DNA from: Clostridia bacterium
Lineage (GTDB): Bacteria; Bacillota; Clostridia; Christensenellales; Borkfalkiaceae
Reading direction: 5' to 3'
DNA: 64,000 bases
Assembly: GCA_029066845.1 (NCBI GenBank)
Contig: JAIEFR010000015.1
Span: forward strand, 62,001 to 126,000
The stretch's first letter is position 1, and each line of letters opens with the position of its first letter. The translations under genes were made by a program, and so were the position numbers. Positions 9,273 to 18,459 of the stretch are shown piece by piece. The notes below the pieces were generated by a model. The model did not search any database, was not told the DNA's origin, and worked only from the letters and a program-made list of their open reading frames with translations.

Positions 9273-9869
9273 TCAGACATCATATGCTTTATATCTTTTT
9301 AATACTTTAACCTGTTGGACAATCCCCAAAATGCTTCCTACCATAATTATTGCCGCAATAAGCATCGGAATAAGTGCCGCCCAAAAATGGCTATATGGCG
9401 CAATACTCGGACCGTCGTCTTTCAATTTGCATCTTCCGTTATCGGCAACCATCATTTTTGCCGTATGCCCGCCCTTTATCATTGTCTTTACTTCGCTTTC
9501 ACGAAGCAACAGTTCGCTATGGGTGTCGCACCAATCATCGCCATATACCGACTTAAAAATGCGTCCATTGGGTGATTCGTATTCGTAAATTAAATTCAGA
9601 TGCCATTTCTTTATTGAACGCGGTGTTTTACCCGGCTCTGTGACCGTATACCCAACCAAAACGGCTTCAACCTCAACACCGTTCCTGCTCAAATACTGTT
9701 CTTCCTTTAAATCTGCTATTCCCTGCGGAAGAAACGTTGCGGCAATTGAAAACACAAGCACAAAAAAGACAAGCAAAACACTGAATGTGATAATCAGATT
9801 TCTTGCAGTCTTCTTTTCACTTTTTATAGTTCCTTTTGTTCTCTCGGGACCAAAAACGTATTTGCCCAT
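9273..9869 (-). CDS. Two-segment membrane protein, DUF3592-like
   Basis: A 198-residue protein with a hydrophobic segment near residues 25-48, an extracytoplasmic middle part of about 110 residues, and a second segment near residues 162-185. The middle part starts with a GVEVEAVLVGYTV strand and has YEYESPNGRIF, resembling the DUF3592 layout, whose function is unknown. I start at the ATG at 9869 because GAGGTG sits just before it; a GTG two codons upstream is possible. It is the last gene after GNAT and ynbB and ends at the groEL terminator. Confidence 0.6.
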   Translation of the reverse strand: MGKYVFGPERTKGTIKSEKKTARNLIITFSVLLVFFVLVFSIAATFLPQGIADLKEEQYLSRNGVEVEAVLVGYTVTEPGKTPRSIKKWHLNLIYEYESPNGRIFKSVYGDDWCDTHSELLLRESEVKTMIKGGHTAKMMVADNGRCKLKDDGPSIAPYSHFWAALIPMLIAAIIMVGSILGIVQQVKVLKRYKAYDV

Positions 9870-9883
9870 AGCCACCTCAAAAG

Positions 9884-10384
9884 TTACTTAACCAATGCGT
9901 ACAATTTCATATCGCGGAGAACTCCGTTTTTGTAGGCGTTCTTGCGCATAATTCCTTCCAAAGCAAAGCCGTTCTTTTCCAAAACGCGGCAACTGCCGAT
10001 ATTTTCGACAAACGGCTCGGCGTAAATTCGCACTATATCCGTGTTATCAAAAACGTGCTTGCACGCAAGGCGGACTGCCTCGGTAGTAATACCTTTGCCC
10101 CAATGCTCAACGCCGATATAATAACCCAACTCCGCCGTTCTGAAATGAATATTTCCCTGCCTGAATACGCCGATACTGCCAACAACTTTGTCGTTATAGA
10201 CTATTGCAAAGCAAAATGAGCTGTTTTTATCGGCAGAATTGCAAAAACTAATATAGTCAAGCGCGTCGGCTTCAGTATACGGGAAAGGCAAGCCGTCACG
10301 CAAATTATCCATAACTCTTTTGTCGCTTAACAGCATTGAAAGTGCTTTTGCATCGCCCTCCCGCCATTCTCTTATAGTAATCAT
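9884..10384 (-). CDS. GNAT family N-acetyltransferase (RimJ/RimL-like)
   Basis: A 166-residue acetyl-CoA-dependent acetyltransferase. Recognised features are the start ITIREWREGDAKALS, FCFAIVYNDKVVGSIGVF, ELGYYIGVEHWGKGITTEAV (motif A, with a degenerate acetyl-CoA-binding loop at HWGKG) and SCRVLEKNGFALEGIMRKN. These match the RimJ/RimL subgroup that acetylates protein N-termini or small molecules; the substrate is not predictable. It lies 2 bases downstream of ynbB, so it is probably co-expressed with it. Confidence 0.85.
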   Translation of the reverse strand: MITIREWREGDAKALSMLLSDKRVMDNLRDGLPFPYTEADALDYISFCNSADKNSSFCFAIVYNDKVVGSIGVFRQGNIHFRTAELGYYIGVEHWGKGITTEAVRLACKHVFDNTDIVRIYAEPFVENIGSCRVLEKNGFALEGIMRKNAYKNGVLRDMKLYALVK

Positions 10385-10386
10385 AC

Positions 10387-11607
10387 TTATCTCAATTTGT
10401 CCAGAATTCTCTCTAGAGCGTATTTGCCGTGTTCGTAAGTCAATCCGCCCTGAAAATATGCCACGTAAGGCGGCTTTACGGGTCCGTCGGCGGAAAGTTC
10501 AATTGAAGCCCCCGAAACGAACGTGCCCGCAGCCATTATAATTTTGTCGTCGTAACCGGGCATATCCCACGGCTCGCACGTGACGAAGCTGTCCACGGGG
10601 GACGCATACTGCACTTCTCTTATGAAGTTAATCATTTTATCCGCATCGTCAAACTGTATACACCGCGTTATATCGTGCGGAACCTTGTCAATCGCGGTAT
10701 AATTTATAAAGCCGAGTTTGGTCATTGCCATTCCTATCAATAACGAGCATTTCAACGCCTGGGCAACCGTATGAGGCGCGGTAAAAAGCCCCTGATAGAA
10801 ATACTGATACCCCGGCGCATACGAACCGACTTCAAGCCCGATTGACGGAGCGGTAAATCTACGCCCGACTTTTTTAATCAATGCACTTTTTCCAACGATG
10901 TATCCGCCCGTGGGAGCAAGACCGCCGCCCGCATTTTTGATAAGCGAACCAACACAAATATCCGCACCAACTTCAATAGGTTCACACTTTTCTACAAATT
11001 CACCGTAGCAATTATCAACGAAAATGCAGCCCGAATAACCGATTTTACGCAAATAAGTGCAAATATTACCTATTTGTTCGCAGGAAAGTGCATCACGAAG
11101 CTCATACCCGCGCGAACGCTGAATATAGACCATTTTAACGCTATCGTTAAGCAATTTACTTATTTCAGCTTTATCGAAATCGCCGTCCGCCGCAAGGTCG
11201 CAACAGACGAAATTCACGCCGAAATCCTTTAGCGAACCTATCCCATCGCCCGAAATAACAGGACGGATAGTATCGTACGGCATTCCCGATATGCACAGCA
11301 TCGTATCTCCGCCTTTCAAAAGCCCAAACAACGCAACCGACAGCGAATGAGTACCCGACAGCAGATGCGGCGAAACAATGCCGCTTTCCGCCTTAAAAAC
11401 GTCGGCGTAAAGCTTGCCCAGCGTATCCCTTCCCTCGTCGCCGTAGCCGTAGCCCGTCGTACCGCCAAAGTGCCTGAGCGCAATGCAGTTTTCCCTGAAG
11501 GCTTCAATCACTTTTCTTTGATTGAAATAGCTTATTTCATCAACCAAATCAAATTGGTTTTTAAGTTCACTTTCGCACTCTTTTATAAATTCTGAATTAC
11601 TTTTCAT
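10387..11607 (-). CDS. ynbB: PLP-dependent YnbB / 'aluminium resistance' family protein
   Basis: A 406-residue fold-type I PLP enzyme of the methionine gamma-lyase-like YnbB family. Visible motifs are GYGYGDEGRDTLGKLYADVF near residue 53, SGTHSLSVALFGLL, the aspartate segment FVDNCYGEFVE, and SLIKNAGGG with the presumed PLP lysine. Real substrates are unsettled; older annotation as aluminium resistance is not functional evidence. GGAGC precedes the ATG. It overlaps miaA by 11 bases. In many Clostridia hfq lies between miaA and this gene; here there is no room for it. Confidence 0.85.
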   Translation of the reverse strand: MKSNSEFIKECESELKNQFDLVDEISYFNQRKVIEAFRENCIALRHFGGTTGYGYGDEGRDTLGKLYADVFKAESGIVSPHLLSGTHSLSVALFGLLKGGDTMLCISGMPYDTIRPVISGDGIGSLKDFGVNFVCCDLAADGDFDKAEISKLLNDSVKMVYIQRSRGYELRDALSCEQIGNICTYLRKIGYSGCIFVDNCYGEFVEKCEPIEVGADICVGSLIKNAGGGLAPTGGYIVGKSALIKKVGRRFTAPSIGLEVGSYAPGYQYFYQGLFTAPHTVAQALKCSLLIGMAMTKLGFINYTAIDKVPHDITRCIQFDDADKMINFIREVQYASPVDSFVTCEPWDMPGYDDKIIMAAGTFVSGASIELSADGPVKPPYVAYFQGGLTYEHGKYALERILDKLR

Positions 11608-12502
11608 TCAAAAGCTCCAATACCTTATCCTTATTTGCTTCCTCGGGCTTTAACCAGATTATTCCCTTCAATTTCTTAAAGAAAGTTCGCTGCCGTTTTG
11701 CATAATGTCGCGTATTTCTTTTAATTATGTCACGCATAGTACTATCATTATCACCGTTTTTTATGCCCACAACCACCTCTTTATAGCCAATTGCTTGCAT
11801 ACTTTGGCAGTTTTCGTCAATACCGACACTAAGCAGCTTTTTTACCTCATTTATAAGTCCCGAGTTAAACATAACGTCTACGCGGCACTCAATTCTCTTG
11901 TAGAGTGCTTCTCTCTGGTAGTCTATCGCCACCGCAACATATTCGAAACGTGGCTTCAATTCGTCGTGCTGTTCCGACTTCTTCCTTCCGCTCGCATCAA
12001 ATATTTCAAGTGCGCGTATTACCCTCTTCGTATCGTTCACGTGCAGATTCTCCGCACTTTCCGGATCCACGTCGCGCAGAAGCGAATAAATATATTCCTT
12101 TCCCCTCTCTTCAAGTAGCGCTTCGTACCGCGCACGGATTGCGGCGTCAGCCTTAACGTTTCCGTAGCCTAGATTATAAAGAATAGAATTTATATAAAAT
12201 CCCGTGCCGCCGCAGATTACGGGCGTTTTGTTTTCCGAAATCAGCCTTTCGATTATCGGCAATGCGCTCTCCTCGTAATCCGAAACTGAAAAATTACATT
12301 CTGGACCGACTATATCTATTAAATGGTGAGGCACTCCCTGCATTTCCGCAACCGTAGGCTTTGCGGTGCCTATGTTCAGCCCCCTGTAAACGAGCTGGGA
12401 ATCAGCCGAAATTATTTCTGTGTTTAATGCCTTGGCGCAGTCAACCGCAAGTGAAGTCTTGCCAGTTGCCGTTGCTCCGCAAATTACCAGGATAGGTTTC
12501 AA
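11597..12502 (-). CDS. miaA: tRNA dimethylallyltransferase
   Basis: Adds a dimethylallyl group to A37 of tRNAs reading UNN codons; MiaB, encoded upstream, then adds methylthio to the product. The 301 residues have the P-loop GATATGKTSLA, the SADSQLVYRGLNIGTAKP substrate segment, HHLIDIV, and GGTGFYINSILY. The start is TTG, with GGAAGGTG nine bases upstream overlapping the end of mutL. It lies 5 bases after mutL and overlaps ynbB. Confidence 0.95.
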   Translation of the reverse strand: MKPILVICGATATGKTSLAVDCAKALNTEIISADSQLVYRGLNIGTAKPTVAEMQGVPHHLIDIVGPECNFSVSDYEESALPIIERLISENKTPVICGGTGFYINSILYNLGYGNVKADAAIRARYEALLEERGKEYIYSLLRDVDPESAENLHVNDTKRVIRALEIFDASGRKKSEQHDELKPRFEYVAVAIDYQREALYKRIECRVDVMFNSGLINEVKKLLSVGIDENCQSMQAIGYKEVVVGIKNGDNDSTMRDIIKRNTRHYAKRQRTFFKKLKGIIWLKPEEANKDKVLELLNEK

Positions 12503-12507
12503 AATAT

Positions 12508-14481
12508 TTACACCTTCCTCTTAAACATTTTTTCAAGCTCGGTTTTAGTGAGCTTTATACACACGGGACGACCGTGAGGACACTTCAAACCCATATTGCC
12601 GTTGAGCATAGAAAAAAGCGTATCTCTTTCCTGTTCGGTTAAAATATCACCGCCCTTTACAGCCGCCTTGCAGGCAGATTGCGCAATTTTATCCTTCAAA
12701 AGCTCTGTCAGAGTTATATTTTTGAATTCGTGCACGTTAGCCAATAAGTCATCGAAAAAGGTTTTAAGATTGATTTCCGGCAGATCTGCAGGCGTAGAAT
12801 AAACTCTGTATGAATTCGATCCGAACGGCTCCACGCTGAAACCGAGCTGCCATATGGTATCCATATTGTCTTCCAAAAACTGCTGCTCTTCGTTGTTTAC
12901 AGTGATCATATAAGGCACAAGCATATCCTGCCGCGCAAGCTTTCTGTCGTTTAGCTTAGCCTTCAAACGATCGTAAATCAGTCTTTCGTGCGCCGCGTGC
13001 TGATCGATTACGTAAACGTCGTCCTTTATTTCATATAATAAATATGTATTGAAAAGCGAACCGCGGAATTTGCACTGACTGAAATTCATTTTTTCCTGTT
13101 CGGCTTTTATCTGAGTTTTACGCTCCTCGTTGTCACCCGTAAAAGCGGGCACGGGAGAACCGCTGCAAAATGAAAAAGTATCGTCGGTTTTCTGATCTTC
13201 ACGCGCCGAATAATACCGATAAAGAGGTAAATCCTTTTCCGCGTTATTACTAACGGACGGCGCTTCGTAATTCTCATATGCGCGGTAAGCCGCAGTTTCG
13301 CTTGCGGCGTCAGGCTTTTTTTCCGCTTTCTTGTCCTTTGAAAACTGTTCAATGCCCACGACGTCCGAAAAGTCCGTATCGTAAACTTTTTCCTTACAAA
13401 CGAACTCGGCTCCGTACGGTACAGGCGTTGATTTAATTTCTTCCGAAACGCTTTCCGCAGGCGCAAAATCACTATTTACAACAAAGTTAACGGCGTTTAC
13501 CGTACCGTCGAGTATCGAGGAAATGACTTTGTAAATGCTGCCGTAAACAAGCGAGCTGTTAACGAAACGGACGTCCGCCTTATTGGGATGCACGTTGACG
13601 TCAACGTTTTCATCGGACATTTCAATAAATAAAACGTAAAACGGATACTGCCTTTTCATTGCGTAACTCGCATACGCGTTTGTAATCGCACTTGCAATAA
13701 CGGGGTTGACGATATGTCTGCCGTTTAAAAATACGTTCTGATAGGTCTTATTCGATTTAAAAAAGTTTTGGTTGCTGATAAATCCGCTTATCTTTATATC
13801 GTTTCTTTCCGCACTGATTTTGAAGCAGTTAGGCAGATAGTTCGCGCCGTAGACCTGGGTTATCGCTTCCTCCAATCCGCCGCCGTACGACTGCAAAGTC
13901 AGCTTACCGTCCACAAAATATTTGAAAGAAATATCGGGATAACCCAAAATGTAATACGTTACGTAGTTGGTTATATCCGCTTCTTCCTTTTTGTCCGACT
14001 TCATAAATTTAAAGCGTACGGGTGTATTAAAGAAGAATTTTGTAATTGATATCTGGGTGCCGCGCGGCGCCTCCGCGGGATAAACCTTTCCTATAAATTC
14101 ACCGTCACATTCAACCTTGTTGCCCTCTTTGCCTTCTACCGCGCTGATAAGCTCCACGCAGGCGATTGACGCAATCGTTGCAAGCGCCTCGCCGCGGAAC
14201 CCGAGAGTATGAATATGGTCTATATCTTCAAGCTCACTGATCTTGCTCGTGGCGTGAGCAAAGAACGCAGCGCGCATATCGTCCTTTTCAATGCCGCAAC
14301 CGTTGTCGATTACTCTGATTAAATCTTTACCGCCGCGCTCAATATGTATTTCGATTTCAGTCGCACCTGCATCGATACTGTTTTCAATCAACTCCTTAAC
14401 CGCGGAATAAGGTCTTTCGATAACCTCGCCTGCGGCTATTCGGTTGCATATCATTTCGGAAAGTAAGTTTATTTTACCCAT
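12508..14481 (-). CDS. mutL: DNA mismatch repair protein MutL
   Basis: Matchmaker ATPase/endonuclease of mismatch repair. The N-terminal GHKL ATPase is complete: IAAGEVIERP, ELIENSIDAGATEI, DNGCGIEKDD, ATSKI and GFRGEALATIAS. Residues from about 465 form the C-terminal dimerisation domain, with the DQHAAHERLIYD endonuclease motif of methyl-independent MutLs and CPHGRP near the end. A charged, poorly conserved linker lies between. Its ATG follows the mutS stop directly, with no gap. Confidence 0.97.
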   Translation of the reverse strand: MGKINLLSEMICNRIAAGEVIERPYSAVKELIENSIDAGATEIEIHIERGGKDLIRVIDNGCGIEKDDMRAAFFAHATSKISELEDIDHIHTLGFRGEALATIASIACVELISAVEGKEGNKVECDGEFIGKVYPAEAPRGTQISITKFFFNTPVRFKFMKSDKKEEADITNYVTYYILGYPDISFKYFVDGKLTLQSYGGGLEEAITQVYGANYLPNCFKISAERNDIKISGFISNQNFFKSNKTYQNVFLNGRHIVNPVIASAITNAYASYAMKRQYPFYVLFIEMSDENVDVNVHPNKADVRFVNSSLVYGSIYKVISSILDGTVNAVNFVVNSDFAPAESVSEEIKSTPVPYGAEFVCKEKVYDTDFSDVVGIEQFSKDKKAEKKPDAASETAAYRAYENYEAPSVSNNAEKDLPLYRYYSAREDQKTDDTFSFCSGSPVPAFTGDNEERKTQIKAEQEKMNFSQCKFRGSLFNTYLLYEIKDDVYVIDQHAAHERLIYDRLKAKLNDRKLARQDMLVPYMITVNNEEQQFLEDNMDTIWQLGFSVEPFGSNSYRVYSTPADLPEINLKTFFDDLLANVHEFKNITLTELLKDKIAQSACKAAVKGGDILTEQERDTLFSMLNGNMGLKCPHGRPVCIKLTKTELEKMFKRKV

Positions 14482-17058
14482 TTATTTCACCTTTTCCACT
14501 AAGTCGCTCAAAATCATAAACGCCTGCATTGGCGACATATTATTCAAATCGACGTCTTTAAGAATTCTTTCAACCTCGGACACTTCCTTGACCTCTTCGG
14601 TTTGCTCATCAAATTCAATATTAGTCGTAACGTCACCGCTCTCTACCGCTTTCAAAATATTCTTTGCTCTGTCGGTCACGCACGCGGGAACACCTGCAAG
14701 CGAAGCGACCTCAATACCGAAGCTGCGGTTTGCGCCTCCGCGCATTATTTTGCGCAGGAAAACTATACTGCCGTTAAAATCTTTGACGGCAATCTTGTAG
14801 TTTTTAACGCCTTCAAGCTTATTTTCAAGCTGCAACAATTCGTGATAGTGTGTCGCAAAAAGCGTTTTTGCACCTATCTTTTCGGTGATGTGCTCAATTA
14901 CCGCCCAGGCAATACTGAGCCCGTCGTATGTGCTGGTACCTCTGCCGACCTCGTCCAGAATCAGAAGGCTGTCCTTTGTGGCGTTCTGCAAAATTGAAGC
15001 GACCTCTATCATTTCCACCATAAACGTAGACTGGTCGAATATAAGGTTGTCGCTTGCTCCCACTCTCGTAAACACTCTGTCAATTATGGGAATCTGCGCC
15101 GACTTTGCAGGAACAAAACAACCGACGTGAGCCATAATCGCAATAATGGCGTTCTGGCGCATATACGTGCTCTTACCCGCCATATTCGGACCGGTGATTA
15201 TAAGTGTACGGTTTTCACTCTCATCCAGAAGAGTATCGTTTGCAACAAATTTTTCTTTTGCAATGACTTCAACTACGGGGTGCCTGCCCTCTTTGATAAT
15301 CATAGGTTGATTGCTTTCGACAATCTTGGGTCTGACGTAGTTATTGCTTTTTGACACCTCGGCAAAAGCCGTCAGAACGTCAAGCTTAGCTATTGCGTCC
15401 GCTATGCTTTTCAATTGCGGAATTGCACGCATAAGTTTATCTTTTAACTCGGCGTAAAGCGCCGCTTCAAGCTGAAACGCCCGTTCGTCGCTGTTAAGTA
15501 TTTTTTCCTCAAGTTGCTTAAGCTCGTCCGTAGTGTATCTTTCGGCATTGGCAAGAGTCTGGCGGCGGTGATAGGTCGTAGGCACCTTGTCCTTGAACGA
15601 CTTTGAAACTTCTATATAATATCCGAAAACTCTGTTGTATCCGATTTTGAGAGTGCGTATGCCGGTCACATCGCGCTCCCGCACTTCCATTTCGCCGAGA
15701 ACCTTGGTTGCTGACTTTTTGATGCTGCGCAATTCGTCGAGCTGGGCGTTATAGCCTTCCTTTATGTAACCTCCGTCCTTAACAGACGGCGGCGTTCTGT
15801 CGTCTATGATTGCCGAATTTATTTCGTTTGCAATATCCGAAAGGTCGTATAAACCCTTGGAAATATCGCCGAGAACACGCGAAGAAAAACCCGTAAGGCG
15901 GAATTTGAGATTGGGAACAACCAGAAGCGACTGTGCTAGAGCACGGCAATCTATCGGCGCAAGTTTGTCGTTGGAAATTTTTCCTGTAAGTCTTTCAACG
16001 TCCTTAACCTGATTTAAAAGCTCGATTATTCCCACTCGCACTACGGTTGCGTTATACAGCTCCTCAACGCCGTCAAGTCGGTGATTTATCGCATTAACGC
16101 TTTTAAGCGGCGCCAACAGCAAATTCAGCAAAAGCCTTGCGCCCATACCCGTACAGGTTTTGTCAAGCACCCACAAAAGCGTTCCGTATTTCTTCCCCTC
16201 GTAAATGCTCTTTACAAGCTCGAGATTTCTGACAGCCGTCATATCCAGCTGCATACAGCTGGCGGGCAACACGTATTTTACACTGTCAATGTTTGCAAGC
16301 GTATGCTTTTGCGTTTCTTTAAGATATTCAATCAATGCGCCGATAGCGCAAATTGCGTCGTTCTTGCCGTCAATTGAGAAAGCCGAAAGCGACTTTGTAT
16401 TCAGTTGAGTTAAAATACTTTTATGCGCTGCCGCAAAATTAAAAGCCCAACCGGGATACGATGAAAAGGGCGGCAAAAGGCCCTTTTTAACTTCGGGCAA
16501 ATCCTTAACGGCAAACAGCATTTCGTCATTGGAAATAATCTCTTTGACGCCCAACTTCATAAGATGGTTAACTGCACTCTTGACGACGTCCGCCCCCGCA
16601 AATTCGCTTGCGCATAGCTCTCCCGTCGTTATATCCGCCCAGGCCACAGCCACCGTTGCGTTGTTTTTAAGCACCGAGCAAATATAATTATTTTCTTTTT
16701 CGCTTAAACTGTTATCGTCCGTCACAGTACCCGCGGTCACAACTCTGATGACGTCGCGTTCCACCATTCCCTTGGAAGCCTTCGGATCGCTTAACTGCTC
16801 GCAGATAGCCACCTTTTCGCCGAGAGAAACGAGCTTGGCGATATATCCTTCCGCCGCGTGAAATGGAACGCCGCACATAGGCGCGCGTTCTTTAAGTCCG
16901 CAATCCCTGCCAGTAAGCGTGAGCTCCAACAGCGACGATGCACGTATTGCGTCGTCAAAAAACATTTCGTAGAAATCGCCTAACCGATAGAAAATTATGC
17001 AGTCCTTATACTTATCTTTTATTTCAAGATAATGCTTCATCATAGGTGAAATTTCCAT
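14482..17058 (-). CDS. mutS: DNA mismatch recognition protein MutS
   Basis: Binds mismatches and loads MutL. The 858 residues show the mismatch-binding Phe-x-Glu in RLGDFYEMFFDDA near residue 29, the Walker A ITGPNMAGKSTYMRQ, the Walker B LLILDEVGRGTS, and the downstream TLFATHYHEL and GGANRSFGIEVA. GGGG precedes the ATG. Length is normal for MutS1. It lies 9 bases after miaB, in the miaB-mutS-mutL-miaA order common in Clostridia. Confidence 0.98.
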   Translation of the reverse strand: MEISPMMKHYLEIKDKYKDCIIFYRLGDFYEMFFDDAIRASSLLELTLTGRDCGLKERAPMCGVPFHAAEGYIAKLVSLGEKVAICEQLSDPKASKGMVERDVIRVVTAGTVTDDNSLSEKENNYICSVLKNNATVAVAWADITTGELCASEFAGADVVKSAVNHLMKLGVKEIISNDEMLFAVKDLPEVKKGLLPPFSSYPGWAFNFAAAHKSILTQLNTKSLSAFSIDGKNDAICAIGALIEYLKETQKHTLANIDSVKYVLPASCMQLDMTAVRNLELVKSIYEGKKYGTLLWVLDKTCTGMGARLLLNLLLAPLKSVNAINHRLDGVEELYNATVVRVGIIELLNQVKDVERLTGKISNDKLAPIDCRALAQSLLVVPNLKFRLTGFSSRVLGDISKGLYDLSDIANEINSAIIDDRTPPSVKDGGYIKEGYNAQLDELRSIKKSATKVLGEMEVRERDVTGIRTLKIGYNRVFGYYIEVSKSFKDKVPTTYHRRQTLANAERYTTDELKQLEEKILNSDERAFQLEAALYAELKDKLMRAIPQLKSIADAIAKLDVLTAFAEVSKSNNYVRPKIVESNQPMIIKEGRHPVVEVIAKEKFVANDTLLDESENRTLIITGPNMAGKSTYMRQNAIIAIMAHVGCFVPAKSAQIPIIDRVFTRVGASDNLIFDQSTFMVEMIEVASILQNATKDSLLILDEVGRGTSTYDGLSIAWAVIEHITEKIGAKTLFATHYHELLQLENKLEGVKNYKIAVKDFNGSIVFLRKIMRGGANRSFGIEVASLAGVPACVTDRAKNILKAVESGDVTTNIEFDEQTEEVKEVSEVERILKDVDLNNMSPMQAFMILSDLVEKVK

Positions 17059-17067
17059 ATTTTACCC

Positions 17068-18381
17068 CTAAACCTTATCCCCGAACAGCGAAACGCCGTT
17101 TGCTTCGTTGACTTTTACTTGTACAAAATTTCCTATTTCGTCGTTTTGGCTTGCAAAATAAACCATTCTGCCGTACTCGTTTCTACCCTGGTACAGTCCG
17201 CGTTTACCGTCGTAATCTTCGCACAACACCTCGACGATCTGCCCGACAAACTTTGCCGAATGAACGCGCGTCTGCGCATTGACCAGCTCCACAAGCTCCA
17301 TAATTCTGCGTTTACAAATGTCCTCGGGGATCTGGTCGGGCATAGATGCCGCCTTTGTACCCTCGCGCCGCGAATAGATGAACGTAAACGCGGAAGCAAA
17401 ATCAACCTTTTTTACAAGCTCCAAGGTCGCTTTGAAATCTTCCTCCGTTTCCCCGGGAAAACCGACGATTATATCTGTCGTGATAGCGCAATCAGGTACG
17501 TGCTTTTTCAATATTTCAACCTTGCGCAGATAGTCCGCCGATGTGTAGCGTCTGTTCATTTCGGCGAGTATGGAATCCGACCCGCTCTGCACGGGCAAAT
17601 GCAGGCAATGACAGATTTTCGGATACTTCGCAATGATCTTTGCAAGCTCCTCGGAAAAATCCTTGGGATGGCTTGTCATAAAACGCAGTCTGAAATTGCC
17701 GTCAAGTAAAGCGACTTTCTCCAACAACTCGTAAAACGGTATATCGGCGCCGCCGTTACCATAGGAGTTTACGTTTTGTCCCAGCAAGGTAATTTCTTTA
17801 TACCCCTGCTCAATAAGCGATTTGACTTCGGCAATAATATTTTCAGATTTACGGCTTCTCTCTCTGCCGCGAACATAAGGCACAATACAGTAAGTGCAGA
17901 AATTGTTGCAGCCGTACGTTATGTTGACCCACGCGTTGGGATAGCTAGCTCTCAGCGGCTTATCACCCTCTTCAATACGACCGTCGCACTCCTCGATTTC
18001 TATAACTGCTTTGCGGCGGCTCTGCTTGCGCACTATGTAATCTTTGAGTTTAGAAAGATTGTGCGTGCCGAAAATTATATCAACGTAGGGAAATTTTTCG
18101 TGCAGATTGCCCGCCTTGTTAATTTGCTGCGGCAGACAACCGCCGACCGCGATAATCATATCGCGCTTAGCCGCTTTCAACTTTTTCAGCATACCGATAT
18201 TGCCGTATGCGTGGTTTTCCGCATTCTCTCTGATGCAGCACGTATTGAAAACGACAATGTCCGCTTCTTCTATTGCGCCGCAGCTTTTATACCCAAGCTC
18301 GGATAAAATGCCCGCAATCTTCTCCGATTCGTGCACGTTCATCTGACAGCCGTAGGTTACAATGTGATAAAACTTATCCAT
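17068..18381 (-). CDS. miaB: tRNA-2-methylthio-N6-dimethylallyladenosine synthase
   Basis: Radical-SAM enzyme that adds the 2-methylthio group to i6A37 in tRNA, acting after MiaA. The 437 residues have the N-terminal UPF0004 domain with three cluster cysteines (YGCQMN, NTCCIRE, GGCLPQ), the radical-SAM CNNFCTYC motif, and a C-terminal TRAM domain. I start at ATG 18381, which gives the conserved FYHIVTYGCQMN beginning. A TTG start 12 codons upstream would lie next to the -35 box. No ribosome binding site is seen (see the promoter entry). Confidence 0.95.
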   Translation of the reverse strand: MDKFYHIVTYGCQMNVHESEKIAGILSELGYKSCGAIEEADIVVFNTCCIRENAENHAYGNIGMLKKLKAAKRDMIIAVGGCLPQQINKAGNLHEKFPYVDIIFGTHNLSKLKDYIVRKQSRRKAVIEIEECDGRIEEGDKPLRASYPNAWVNITYGCNNFCTYCIVPYVRGRERSRKSENIIAEVKSLIEQGYKEITLLGQNVNSYGNGGADIPFYELLEKVALLDGNFRLRFMTSHPKDFSEELAKIIAKYPKICHCLHLPVQSGSDSILAEMNRRYTSADYLRKVEILKKHVPDCAITTDIIVGFPGETEEDFKATLELVKKVDFASAFTFIYSRREGTKAASMPDQIPEDICKRRIMELVELVNAQTRVHSAKFVGQIVEVLCEDYDGKRGLYQGRNEYGRMVYFASQNDEIGNFVQVKVNEANGVSLFGDKV

Positions 18382-18388
18382 AATATCA

Positions 18389-18417
18389 ATTATAACTTTT
18401 TTTAATTTAATTTTCAA
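18389..18417 (-). promoter_or_regulatory. miaB promoter, implying a leaderless or near-leaderless mRNA
   Basis: On the minus strand TTGAAA (18417-18412) and TATAAT (18394-18389) are 17 bases apart. The miaB ATG begins only seven bases after the -10 box, where transcription should start. There is no ribosome binding site before the ATG, which agrees with a leaderless transcript. Confidence 0.6.
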
Positions 18418-18459
18418 TTAAATTGCAATAAATAATTGAATTTATAGATACTAAAAGTA

